23,473 nt of DNA from Priapulus caudatus (lineage: Eukaryota > Priapulida > Priapulimorpha > Priapulimorphida > Priapulidae): assembly GCF_000485595.1 (NCBI RefSeq), contig NW_014577999.1, positions 55,067 through 78,539 on the forward strand, written 5' to 3'. How positions within the stretch are numbered: position 1 is the first letter of the stretch; every line of letters begins with the position of its first letter. The notes under the pieces were generated by a model. That model did no database searches and had not been told where the DNA came from. It saw only the letters and a program-made list of their open reading frames with translations. Made by a program: the position numbers and the translations under genes. Shown here piece after piece: positions 1 through 9,869 of this stretch.

Positions 1-1200
1 TGTTAGCCTACGCCCGTTGTAATGGAAACGGAACATTCATGCGCTGCAGCTATTTAGCATGATGTGTGTAGCAACGGGGTTGTTTAATGGAACGGAACTT
101 CATCGCGTGCAGCTATAGCAGATGGTTGTAGCTACTGGGCGTTAGTTAATGCGAACGGAACATTCATTGCTGCGAAGCTATAGCCATGATGTGTGTAGCG
201 TACGGGGTGTTAATGGAACGCGCAACATTCAATCGCTGCGCAGCTATAGCATGATGTGTGTAGCGTACTGGGTTCGATACGCTCGTTAATGGCAACGAAC
301 ATTCATATTCCCGAGCGTATAGGCATGATGTTGTGAGCGCTACGGCATGTTGTTAATGGAACGGAACATTCATCCGCTGCCAGCTATAGCATGATGTGCT
401 TAGCGGACGGGATTGCTCAGATGGAAACGGAACATTCAAACCCTGCCAGCTATAGCATGATGTGTGCTAGCGGTAACGGCCACTGATTGTTGAATGGAAG
501 CGGAACATTCATCGCTGTTACCTATAGCATGATGTGTGTAGGCGTACGGCGGTTGTTAAGGAACGACATTCATCGCTGCCAGTATAGCATGATTGTGTGT
601 AGTCGTACGGAGTCGTTGTTAATGGAACGCCGCGAACATTCCAACGCTGTTAGCTATCAGCATGATTGTGTTAGCGACGCGGGTCGTTTAATGGAAACGG
701 ACATTCATTCATCGCTTGCAGCTATAGCATGCCATGGAGGCGCGGTGTAGTCATACGGGTTGTAATGCCGAACGGAACATTCAAAACGCTGAGCTATAGC
801 ATGATGTGTGTAGACGGTACGCATGGCCGTTCTCTTGGCAGTAATGAACGGAACATGTATCGCGTGTAGCTATAGCATGATGTGTCTTAGCATACCGGAG
901 CATTGTTAGCTGGACAGCGGAAATTCAACCCGCTGTTAGTCTATAGCATGAATGTGTGTAGCGACGGGTGCCTTTTAATGGAACGCGAGCATTCATCGCT
1001 GTAACGCTATACCATTGATGTGTCGTAAGCATACGGATGGGTCTTGCTTAATGAACGGAAGCATTCAACGCTGTAGCTAACGCATTGCATATGCTGTATG
1101 CCGTCACGGTTGGAGTTGGTAAATGGACACGGAACATTCAACCCGTAGCGTATAGCATGATGATGTGTAGCTCGTACGGGTTGTAAGTTCGTAACATGCG
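1..1200 (+). repeat. Terminal satellite array, about 61-70 bp units, left
   Basis: About 17 head-to-tail units. Each contains, in order, versions of TTAATGGAACGGAACATTCA, then CGCTG, then AGCTATAGCATGATGTGTGT and a TAGCGTACGG-like tail. The observed spacing averages about 68 bp while the apparent ancestral unit is near 61 bp; the excess is mostly extra single bases. The array runs to the first base of the window, so its true outer limit is unknown. It contains no credible coding region. Confidence 0.93.
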
Positions 1201-2582
1201 TGCTGCACCCCAGCATAACCGCTAACCGCTGTCAGAAAGACTTGTTAGTCAGACCAACACCCGTTTCTCACTGTATTCCTCATTCAATGAACGAAACGCA
1301 GAGGTGAAGACTCGGTGTCTGCAGAATTCAGCTGGTGAGTGAAAGACCAGAAAAGGCGGCGCCTTTTACATCTGAAGTCCAAGGCGACGCACAGCTATAC
1401 CAGGAGTAGCTTCTCTCTCAAAAGACACAGATGCGGCGATTTAAGCGCAGCATGACACTATCGGGGGGGGCGGGGGTCGGGGAGTCTCGCATTTCTCGCT
1501 CGTGCCCGCGATACAAAATATACTCGACTGACGATTCGTAGGCCTTCTACAAAGCCCAAAAAAAAAATAATCCCCGAGAGTAAAAAAAAAGTGGGCATCG
1601 CCGTTTTTTCTCCCCGTCGCAGAAAAGCGAGTTGTTAAAGTGAGGCGGTCGCTGTAGTGACGTGGCGGTGTGAGTGATATAACGATCGAAGAGCTCTTCC
1701 AGCGCTTCCCCAGCATCCCTCAGCATCCTTCAAACATACATGCCGTTATCACACGGCGATGTGAGATGCTGAGCGAAGCCATTCGTTGGGCGATGCGCAG
1801 CAAGTAGGAAGCAGACATCACGGAGAGGATCCGCACACTAGGCATTTCGTCGGAGCAGCTGGGCAATGCGATCAATACTGATCGTAAATTCTGCAAAAAT
1901 CACTGTCACAGGCTTTGCTCGCTCATGCCACCGTTCTTTATGTCGACAAAGCGTTCGTCAGGAAGTAAGCAGTGTCTAGGCTAGCTGGCCGCGCCGCCCT
2001 CGCCGACGTTGCGCTGCGCATAAATTTGATATATAGATCTCACTCTGAATCCCTTATTCAAAGCCTAATAATAACTCTAGATCTACATGATCAAAATTAA
2101 AATGGCCAAAACTAAAGATCTAACATCTGCAGATCTAATGATATTGCATGATTACAGCGTTAGTGGAAAACAATGCGTCTACCATTTGACGATTTTATGT
2201 TCACATAGATGATTATCTCCCATGCTGCCTGGGGCATTAACCCTATGGGTTGTAACTTATTCTATTTATGCGTACTAAGTCTACACGCCTAGCAGCGCAG
2301 CATGCGCCTAGATTTCTCAGCATCCTCTCCTCTTGTCTACTTTAGAGAGTTTTTTATTGAGAAGAGCAACTTGTCGAGAAGCCCTGTGAAACCTATTGTT
2401 CATCCGCTAACTATGTCGTTTCTAAAACAGCATCAATATTTTCGTCGCCAGCTGCAGACAGCACAGTCGAGATTAGCCCAGCGTAGGTAGACTAACCAAA
2501 CACTCACACACGCACTCACTCACATACGCGCATCACTACGTGGACGGCACGCACCAGGCACGCAGCACGCACGTGCAACACC
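1201..2582 (-). repeat. Low-copy module M, left copy
   Basis: Reverse-complement copy of the module also found at 7525-8898 and 20861-22270. Landmarks are a C/G homopolymer run near 1461, paired A-runs near 1558 and 1585, four AGATCT sites at 2035-2136, a short CATTAACCCTATGGG stretch near 2235 and a CACA/CGCA microsatellite at 2505-2578. Reading frames inside it shift between the three copies, so I treat it as non-coding. The module grades into the terminal satellite on its outer side; the most distant satellite units shared with the spacer copy lie near 1130. Confidence 0.85.
2035..2136. promoter_or_regulatory. Cluster of four AGATCT palindromes
   Basis: AGATCT occurs at 2035, 2079, 2116 and 2131. 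The spacer copy of M also has four, between about 7909 and 8002, and two intact sites remain in the right arm with others degraded. A protein-binding role is inference only; the sequence shows just the clustering and its survival in diverged copies. Confidence 0.25.
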
Positions 2583-2814
2583 CGTATCAAACTTTCACGC
2601 GCGGAGAGCAGCATGTCGGGTCCTGGCCGCACATGTCCGGCATAGAGAGAGAGGCGCAAACATCGGTGTTTAGAATTGTCGGTGTTTCTGCGAGCGGCAA
2701 GTATGAATTAGTCCGCGCCAGGAAGAGCATACGTACGTGTGCTGTACGGCCCTGGCTGGGACTTCGAGGATCGTAACCCAAGGATGTACATCACCGATCA
2801 TCATACGACTAATC
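2583..2814. other. Low-copy arm DNA, no gene seen
   Basis: Matches the right arm at about 20656-20860 in reverse complement. A 78-codon frame starts at 2540 and runs through it, but it begins in microsatellite DNA and is not kept in the mirror copy. I see nothing else here. Confidence 0.6.
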
Positions 2815-2867
2815 ACAACACACGGCACACACACAGACAACACACACACACGACACACACACACACA

Positions 2868-2898
<31 letters not shown>

Positions 2899-3060
2899 CA
2901 GTACACACACGCCAACGCACGTTCACGCACACGCACACGCACAGCGTACTCACCACAAAAACACACACTACACACACTACACACACACACATCACACCAC
3001 ACACACAGCAACAACACAACAACAACACCAACAACAAGCTCAACAACAAACAAACTTGCA
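2815..3060. repeat. CA microsatellite with CAA tail
   Basis: Dominated by (CA)n, interrupted by CG and TA steps, and passing into CAACAA units near 3008-3050. The mirror copy is the GT/GTT tract at 20396-20655. Such tracts can adopt Z-DNA. The long frames that cross it are low-complexity Thr/His or Val/Cys artefacts. Confidence 0.93.
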
Positions 3061-3180
3061 CACAGCGCGAACACGCCGGCATCTCAGCAGACAATTTTAG
3101 AAACAGATAACGTCGGAGGCGGAACGCGCCGCAGAGCAACAGATCAACGCCGAGTCAGCAAGCAGATTCCAGCTCTCTAC

Positions 3181-3262
3181 ACGTGTGTGTGTGTGTGTGT
3201 TGTTGTGTGTGTGTGTGTGGTGTGTGTGTTTGGTGTGTGCTGTGTGCGTGGTGGGTGTGTGC
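3181..3262. repeat. GT microsatellite, left arm
   Basis: (TG)n with TTG interruptions, inverted relative to the CA tract at 2815 only about 120 bp away, so the two tracts could pair as a local hairpin inside the arm. The mirror copy is the CA tract at 20201-20268. Confidence 0.9.
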
Positions 3263-3339
3263 TGTGCGGACATTCTAGTTAGTCTGCTAGCATAGTTAGC
3301 CTGACTACGATGTTCACGCAGACGCACTATGCTAAACAC

Positions 3340-3540
3340 TGACGCCCACGCCACGCACAGCACGCACTGACGCACGCACTGCACTACATCACACCGTAGC
3401 ACTCACAGCACAGCACGCACGCACGCATGCCACTCACTCACCGCGCACTCACACGCACGCACCTACGGCACGTACCTTACGCACGCACGCTGCACTCAAC
3501 GCTCACGGCCAACCGCCACGCACACGCACTCACACATAGC
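3340..3540. repeat. CGCA/CTCA microsatellite, left arm
   Basis: Imperfect CGCA, CACG and CTCA tetramers. The mirror copy is 19920-20115, where the TGCG/TGAG form is more regular. A 65-codon frame at 3427-3624 overlaps it and is a low-complexity artefact. Confidence 0.85.
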
Positions 3541-4005
3541 AGTATGCTGTCGCAACACAACTGTCTATACTCGCTTCAGGCCTTTTGTCCGTTCAGTTAC
3601 GCTGTTGAAACCGCCAACTACTAAGTATATAGCATCCATGCAACCTTGCGCTCCGTGTCACTGCTGAAACAATCTCACACTGTCTCACCAGCCTGCTTGC
3701 AAATGTTCCGCCTAACGTAAACGAAATCTGTCCTGCAGCGCAAATGAACATTTATACCTGCCCTGCCAACTATCGCCGCGCCTACGTCATGACGGAAGAG
3801 CAATAGCAGGTAAAGGAAACCGTTCGAAACCGGCAATTGATTGTAAGCGCAGGCCGTGTGCAGACGTCCATGTGCAATTCTCTCAACACTTTGTGCCGCC
3901 ATAAAACTCTCATGAACACTCGTGCGTGAGAAGACAGCATTGCGCGCTGCCGTCGCACTGACTCTGCATCGCTTGCTCGCAATCGCGCGCCACATCACAC
4001 GCACC
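3541..4005. other. Low-copy arm DNA, no recognisable gene
   Basis: Mixed-composition DNA shared with about 19450-19900 in the right arm. On the minus strand it has a 133-codon frame (3675-4076). In the right arm the corresponding strand carries a longer but differently phased frame. Because frame differs between the copies and the residues come largely from neighbouring microsatellites, no gene is called. Its function is unknown. Confidence 0.55.
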
Positions 4006-4145
4006 ACCGACGTACGCACGCATCTGCACGCGCACGCGCGCGCCACATACACGCACATGTAACGCACACACACCACGCACTAGCCACACACACGCCGACG
4101 CACGCACGCACAGCACGCAACACACACGCGCGCGCGTGCGCATGC
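4006..4145. repeat. CGCA/CACG microsatellite, left arm
   Basis: Runs of CGCA, CACG and CGCG. The mirror tract is at 19313-19450. Alternating purine-pyrimidine composition gives Z-DNA potential. Confidence 0.85.
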
Positions 4146-4379
4146 CACTACTGTCACACACCAGAGAACCGGACGCCATCCGAGCGCCGTCATCTACGAG
4201 AATGCATCCGAACGTCTCTGGTAAACCCGTGGCATTTCTCGGTTGCGCCCGTGGCTGACATAACATGAGCAGCGCTTATCGCTGCATCTATGCATGCCGC
4301 CTTCTGCTTGCTTGCAGTCAGCTTGCCTACTGTCTTATTATAACACTCGATAAATAATATGCACCATTTTAACTACTTT
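4146..4379. other. Low-copy arm DNA next to the 20-bp array
   Basis: No gene seen. It becomes AT-rich at about 4335-4375, immediately before the 20-bp tandem array. It matches 19085-19312 of the right arm. Confidence 0.6.
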
Positions 4380-5632
4380 CCTCCAACCTCCTTCTAACTT
4401 TCTCCAGCACTCCTCTAACTTTCCTCCAGCCTCCTCTAACTTTCTGCCAACGCTCCTCTAACGTTCTCCAGCATCCTCGTAACTTTCTCCAAGCATTGTC
4501 TAACTTCTCCAACCTCCTCTAGGCTCTAACATTCTACAGCAGTCCTATAACTTCCCCAGCCTCCTCTAACTTTCTCCAGGCATCCTATAACTTATCTCCA
4601 GCATACCTCTAACTTTTCTCCAGCATCCTCTACATTTTCCAAGCCTCCTCTAACTTTCTTCAGCATCCGTCTAACTTTCCAGCGCTCCTCTAACAGTCTA
4701 AGCATCCTATAATTTCCACCAGCGCTACCTCTAATACTTTCTTCAGATTCCTAATAAACTTTCTCCACCAGCCTCTTAACTTTCTCCACACTCTAAACTT
4801 TCTCCAGCCATTCCTCTAACTTTCTCCAGTCATCCTCTAACTTTCTCCAGCCATCCTCTCTAACTTTCTCCAGCATCCCTCTCACTTTCTCAGCCACCAT
4901 CTACCTTTTACAAGCATCCTCTAACTTTCTCCAGTCCTCTAACTTTCTCCACGCATCTCTAACTTTACTCCAGCATCCTCTCACTTTCTCCAGCATCCTC
5001 GTTACTTTCTCCAGCATCCTCTAACTTGTCTCCAGAATCCATATAACTTTCTCCAGCATCTCTAACTTTTTCAAGGCCACCTCTCTTTTTCTCCATGCCA
5101 TCCTCTAATATTTTCCAGCGTCTCTAACTTTTCTCCAGCCTCCTCTAACTTTCTCACAGCATCTGTCCTAACTTCTCTCCAGCATCGTCTAACATTCTCC
5201 AGCATCCTATCAACTGTTCTCCAGGCCTCGCTCTAAGCCTTCTCCAGCATCCTCTGACTTTCTCACAGCATCCTCATAACTTTCTCCAGCATACCTCTAA
5301 CTTTCTCCAGCATCCTCTAACTATTCTCCACCATCCTTATAACTTTCTCCACAATCCTGCTAACTTTTTTCAGCCACCTCTACTTGCTTCTCCAGCACTC
5401 TCTAATATTTCCAGGCGGTCCTCGTAACTCTTCCCAGCTCCCTCTAAACTTTTCCAGCCATGCTCTAACTTTCCGTCCAGCATCGTCTAACATTCTCCAG
5501 GCATCCTATAACTTTCTCTCAGCCTCCTCAACTTTCTCCAGCATCTCTGACTTTCTTCCAGCATCCGCTAACTTTCTCCGCATCTCTCTAACTTATCTCC
5601 AGCATCCTCTAATTTTTTCCAGCGTTTTCAGC
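4380..5632 (+). repeat. 20-bp tandem repeat array, left
   Basis: About 60 imperfect copies of CCTCTAACTTTCTCCAGCAT. Most units differ by one-base insertions or losses or by simple substitutions. The + strand is strongly pyrimidine-rich. The 20-bp period is not a multiple of three, so frames through the array (such as 5384-5704) give a cycling Leu/Ser/Phe/Pro-rich peptide and are artefacts. From 5527 inward the array is identical to its mirror. Confidence 0.96.
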
Positions 5633-7040
5633 TTCCTTCACTATCATTCAGCATCCTTCAGCTTCCTTCACTGTCCTTCACTATCTCGTTCAGGCATCCT
5701 TTAGCTTCCTTCACTATCCTTCACTATCTTCAGCATCCTTTACTACCTTAGCTTCCTTCACTATCCTTCACTATCCTCTATCTATCTCTTCCAGCATCTT
5801 CACTCTCCTTCAGCTTCCTTCAAGCTTCATTCACTATTGTTTAGCTTCATAGCTTTCTTCAGCTTCCTTCACTATCCTTCAGCTTCATTTCACTATCCTT
5901 CAGCTTCTTCCACTATCCTTCACTATCCTTCCAGCTTCCTTCACTATCATTTAGGCTTCCTTAGCCTTCCTTCAGCTTCCTTCACTATCTTAGCTTCAGT
6001 TCACTAATCCTTCACTATCCTTCCACTATCCTTCAGCATCCTTCATTATCCTTCACCTTCCTTCACAATCATTTAGCATTCTTTCAGCTTGCCTTCACTA
6101 CCCTTCACTATCCTTCAGGCTTCCTTCACTATACCTCTCAGCATCCTTCACTAGAGCCTCTAGCTTCCTTCACGATCCCTCACATATACCTTCAGCTTTC
6201 TTCACTATCCTTCACTATCCTTCACTATCCTTCAGCATACGCTCTCACTATCTTCAGCTTCCTTCACTATCCCTCACTATCCTTCAGCTTTCTTCACTAC
6301 TCGTTTCACTAATCCTTCAGCTTTTTCTTCACTATCCTTCACATCCTTCAGCATCTTCACTAGTCCTTCAGCTTCCTTCACTATCCCTCACTATCCTTCA
6401 GCCTTTCTTCACTATCCTGTCACTATCTCAGCATCCTTCACTATCCTTCAACTATCCTTTAGCTTTCTTCACTACCTTCCACTATTCCTTCACTATCCTT
6501 CAGCAATCCGTTCACTATCCTGGCAGCTTCTTCACTATCCTTCACTATCCTTCAGCGCTTCTCACTAATCCTTCACCTTCATTCACTTATCCTTCACTAG
6601 CCTTCACTTATATCTTCAGCATCCCTCACATCCTTCAGCCTATCCTTCACTATCCTTCAGCTTCAGTTCACTTATCCTTTTTTTCCACTATCTTCAGCCA
6701 TCCCTCACTATCCTTCAGCATTCTTCAGGCCTTCATTTCCCACTATCCTTCAGCTTCTCTTCACTTATCCTTCAGCATCCTTCACTATCTTTAGCTTCCT
6801 TCCACTATCACTCACTATCTTCAGCTTGCTTCACTATCCTTCAGCTCATTGGGGTGTCTATCTATCTTTCTTCCACTATTCCTTCACTATCCTTCAGCAC
6901 CCCTCCACTATCCTCTAGGCAATCTTCACTATTCCTCAAGCTTCCTTCACTATCCTTCAGCTTCCTTCCACTATCCTCAGCTTCCGTTCACTATCTTTCC
7001 AGCTTCCTTCACTTATTGGCCTTTTGATTGCTTCTTTGCA
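5633..7040 (+). repeat. 10-bp tandem repeat array, left
   Basis: About 135 monomers of a 10-bp repeat with three common forms, CCTTCACTAT, CCTTCAGCTT and CCTTCAGCAT, often alternating as 20-bp dimers. The change from the 20-bp array is abrupt at the phrase TTTTTTCCAGCGTTTTCAGC near 5618-5640. Spot checks along this block found it identical to the right-arm copy. A 69-codon frame (6849-7058) is an artefact of the repeat. Confidence 0.96.
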
Positions 7041-7295
7041 TTCTCCAGCTTCCTCTAGGCTCGAACACAACCCCCCCTCTCACTTGACAGGGCCGACTTG
7101 ACACGGCTGTGTCACACGTCTGCTCGCTGACATCACACGTCTGTCGTGACATCACACGTCCGCGTCGTGACATACACACGCACGTGATTCCAGCGTTCCG
7201 CTCTATCTCCGGCACGTAAAACCTCAGCGGCGACGCCACACGGTGCACACTGGCGATCGTTCGCTCTTTACTCCACTTATACGCGGTACCACATG
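7041..7295. other. Low-copy inner arm block with a 19-20 bp triplication
   Basis: Short low-copy stretch shared with 16170-16420. At about 7110-7172 a unit reading roughly GTGACATCACACGTCTGTC is repeated about three times; the mirror at 16290-16350 is cleaner. Frames here, including a 98-codon one on the minus strand at 7009-7305, run out of the adjoining repeat and are not credible. Confidence 0.75.
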
Positions 7296-7524
7296 CCACC
7301 ACCATCTCTCTCTCTCTCTTCTCTCTCGGCTCTCTCTCGCTCTCTCTCTCCCTTTCCTCGCCTCTCTTACTCTCTTCCCTCTCTCCTCTTTATATCTCAT
7401 CTGCTCTCTCGCTCTCCCTCCTTTACTTCTTACTCTTTACTTTTCTCTCTCACCCTAGCTGTACTCTTCTCTTTCTCCCGGATTCTCTCTCACCTTCTCT
7501 CTCTACACTCACTCTCATTCTCAA
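7296..7524 (+). repeat. CT microsatellite at the inner left arm
   Basis: (CT)n with CTCC and TTCT interruptions. It ends with TCATTCTCAA at 7524, where homology to the right arm stops. The mirror is the (GA)n tract at 15944-16165. Homopurine-homopyrimidine mirror tracts of this kind can form triplex (H-DNA). Confidence 0.93.
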
Positions 7525-8898
7525 GGTGTGCACGTGCGTGCGTGCGTGCGTGCGTGCGTGTGAGTGCGCGTATGTGAGTGAGTGCGTGTGTGAGTGTTTG
7601 GGTTAGTCTACTACGCTGGGTAATTGGTCTCTGCAGCTGGGACGAAAATAATTGATGCTGTTTTAGAAACGAATAGTTAGCGATGAACAATAGGTTTCAC
7701 GGGTTCTCCGACAAGTTGCCTCTTCTCTAAAAAAAACTATCTGAAGGTAGAACCAGGGGAGAGGATGCTGAGAATCTGGGCATGCTGCGCTGTGCTTAGT
7801 GCTGTTGCTAGAGCTGCTCGCAGGCACATGGGAGATAATCACTATGTGAACATAAAATCGTAAATGGAGAAACATTGTTGTCACTAGACCTGTGTCACTG
7901 CATATCATTAGATCTCGAGAGTTAGATCTTTAGTTTGGCCATTTTAATTTTGATCATTAGATCTTAGAGTTATTATTAGGCTTTGATAAGGGATTCAGAG
8001 AGATCTATATATCAATTTATGCGCAGTGCACTCGGCGAGCGGCGGCCGCAGCTAGCTAGCACTCTACTCCTACGAACGCTTGTCGACAAAAGAACGTGGA
8101 CATACACAAACCTGTGACAGTGATGTTTGTAAATTTACGATCATATTGTCGCATTGGCACTGCTCCGAAGTGCCTGTGTGCTGCATCTCTCCGGAGTCTG
8201 CTTCCTACCTGCTGCCGCATCCTCAAGATGGCTTCCTCACATCTCCATCGCCGTGTGATACGCATGTGATGTTGAAGGATGCCGAGGGGATGCTGGGGAA
8301 GCTGAGAGCTCTTCCGCATCCTTGTTATCATCACACCCCACCGTCACTACAGCGATCCTGCGTCACAAACAACTCGCTTTTTATTGACGGGGAGAAAAAA
8401 CGGCGATGCACTTTTTTTTTACTCTCGTGGGGATTTTTTTTTTGCTTTTGTAGAACCTACGAATCATCAGGTCGAGTATTTTTGTATCGCGGGAAACGAG
8501 CGAGATGCGAGACTCTCCGACCCCCCCCCCCTCGACAGTGTATGCTGCATCGCCGCATCTGTCTACGTGCGAGAGAAGTTCTCTCTCGTATAGCTGTGCT
8601 CTCTGGAGCTTCAGATGAAAAGCCCCCTCTTTCTGGTTTTTCACTCACCAGTGAATTCTGCAGACATCCGAGAGTTTTCATATCTTCTTCACTCTGCGTT
8701 CGTCATGAAGGAGGAATACAGTGAGAAGCGGGTTGTTGGTCTGACCAACAAGTCTCTGACAGCGGTTAGCGGTAGTGCTGGGGTAACAGCACGCCTGTAC
8801 GACTTACAACCCTGTACGCTACACACATGCTATAGCTGCAGCGATGAATGTTCCGTTCTATTAACAACCCCGTACGCTACACACATCATGCTATAGCT
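7525..8898 (+). repeat. Third copy of module M, in the spacer
   Basis: Direct-orientation copy of the right-arm module (from 20861) and inverted relative to the left-arm module. It starts sharply at GGTGTGCACG and ends after about two terminal-satellite units (8790-8898). It differs from both arms by a real gap: about 55-60 bp around the CCATAGGGTTAATGG segment (near 21180-21235 in the right arm) are missing at about 7815. Many small differences add to that. A 214-codon frame at 8080-8724 is not conserved in phase in the other copies, so it is not called as a gene. Confidence 0.93.
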
Positions 8899-8939
8899 AG
8901 TTATGTCTGCACGTGTCGTGTGTGGCATGTGACTGTCCG

Positions 8940-9010
8940 AGTTGCAAAACAATAGAAGAAAGACTAGAAAAAGAAGAGAAAAAAAACTAGAAAAAGAAGA
9001 AGAAGAAGGT
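8940..9010 (+). repeat. Purine tract (GAA-rich)
   Basis: Nearly pure A/G stretch just after the third M copy, with two repeats of CTAGAAAAAGAAGA and ending in (GAA)n. On the minus strand it is a pyrimidine tract ending in CTAG, which resembles a splice acceptor; no exon can be supported. Confidence 0.8.
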
Positions 9011-9330
9011 CTTCCGTGTCGCTATCGATAACCAGTGGGCGAAAGTTGATGAAACGAAATTCATTCAGACAATCCGAATCGGAGATAAACCCACGCATAG
9101 GGGCCTACACACCTCCGTATACCGAAAGAATCGCCGCAGCTCGTCGTCTGTTTGCCGTATCACCTTGGCAACCTGCCGCTGGAATTCTGGCTTCCTCAAC
9201 GAACTGCTCGCACGGACTATTATATGACAAAGAGAGATATGCTGAATCCGCAGGCGAACATGGTAGCAGCGCTGTAGTGGCATGAAGGTACGCTTCAGTT
9301 CACGGCTGGTGAGTAGAACGATGTTGAGAG
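9011..9330. other. Low-copy DNA with overlapping short frames, unassigned
   Basis: Three overlapping frames occur: an 89-codon + frame (9016-9285), a 72-codon minus frame (9065-9283), and a roughly 70-codon + frame without an ATG ending at the TGA at 9225. The composition is less simple than its surroundings. I recognise no family with confidence. A GTGAGT donor-like site lies at 9309, so a broken exon is possible but unsupported. Confidence 0.3.
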
Positions 9331-9810
9331 ATTGTTTCTGGTAGTACTAGATGGTCAATGCGCATGCCAAGCTTAGGGTTAGGGTGGCTAATCACAAAAG
9401 TGCAATTATATTTATACCTAAATGCCATTTAACCGAACGATATTCATTTTAGGGCAAATTTATCCATATTATAACTGAAACTATATGTCGTTTATAAGAT
9501 ATTACAATCCTTTTGCTTTTAAATGAATAAATAAGAAACACCCTCGATCGGTCTGTAGCTCTTGGCTGGAATGTGGGTTTGCGCAACTTATCAGATCGTG
9601 CGCTTTGAGTGGCGCCACCGTCGTTGTAATCAAACTGTAGTCGTTAGTTTTAAAACATTAAAAAAAATATTTCTAATGGTGATTGAACCATGAAACTTTT
9701 TATGTAACGTAATTATAACCTAAATTAGCTGAAAATAACCCTAGAACCTAGAGTAAACTCTCCCTTTAAGCATTTACTCCCGTTATGCACATCATGGGAT
9801 GGTCCTTGGG
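9331..9810. other. AT-rich low-copy DNA, no gene seen
   Basis: No long frame. It contains two tandem TTAGGG units at about 9375-9386, short poly-A and poly-T runs and many in-frame stops on both strands. It appears to be non-coding spacer. Confidence 0.6.
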
Positions 9811-9832
9811 TATATATATATATATATATATA
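9811..9832. repeat. TA microsatellite
   Basis: Perfect (TA)n of about 22 bp, likely to melt easily or form a cruciform. Confidence 0.95.
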
Positions 9833-9847
9833 AAGCTGTGGAGAAAG

Positions 9848-9869
9848 GTTACCTCCTTCAATAGGTAAC
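9848..9869. other. Small perfect hairpin followed by T-run
   Basis: GTTACCT and AGGTAAC form a seven-base-pair stem around an eight-base loop, preceded by AAAG and followed by a T-run. It looks terminator-like in shape, but there is no transcript context to support that role. Confidence 0.3.

Larger units (their letters stand above)
1..7524 (+). repeat. Left arm of a giant inverted repeat
   Basis: This arm is the reverse complement of 15944-23473. Pairing was checked by eye at many points. Positions 1-898 pair with 22576-23473 (coordinates sum to 23474), 5527-7090 pair with 16371-17934 (sum 23461), and the inner end 7524 pairs with 15944. Order from the outer end: terminal satellite, module M, microsatellite-rich low-copy DNA, 20-bp array, 10-bp array, 19-20 bp triplication, CT microsatellite. 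No credible gene lies in the arm. Long inverted repeats built of short tandem repeats are typical of foldback-type transposons such as Drosophila FB and Galileo. A palindromic assembly error is the main alternative. Confidence 0.95.

Noticed and set aside
1-1200. CRISPR array
   Set aside because: The units are continuous tandem repeats with no unique spacers, and the context is eukaryotic with no cas genes.
5384-5704. 106-codon Leu/Ser/Phe-rich frame
   Set aside because: It is the direct result of stop-free 20-bp repeats read in cycling frames.
8080-8724. 214-codon + frame in the third M copy
   Set aside because: The matching DNA in both arms shifts phase many times and encodes different peptides. 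It also runs through homopolymers and is likely chance.
9065-9283. Histone-H3-like phrase on the minus strand
   Set aside because: A short stretch (RKPEFQRQV) recalls the start of the histone fold, but the rest, including the expected C-terminal half, is absent. Treated as coincidence.
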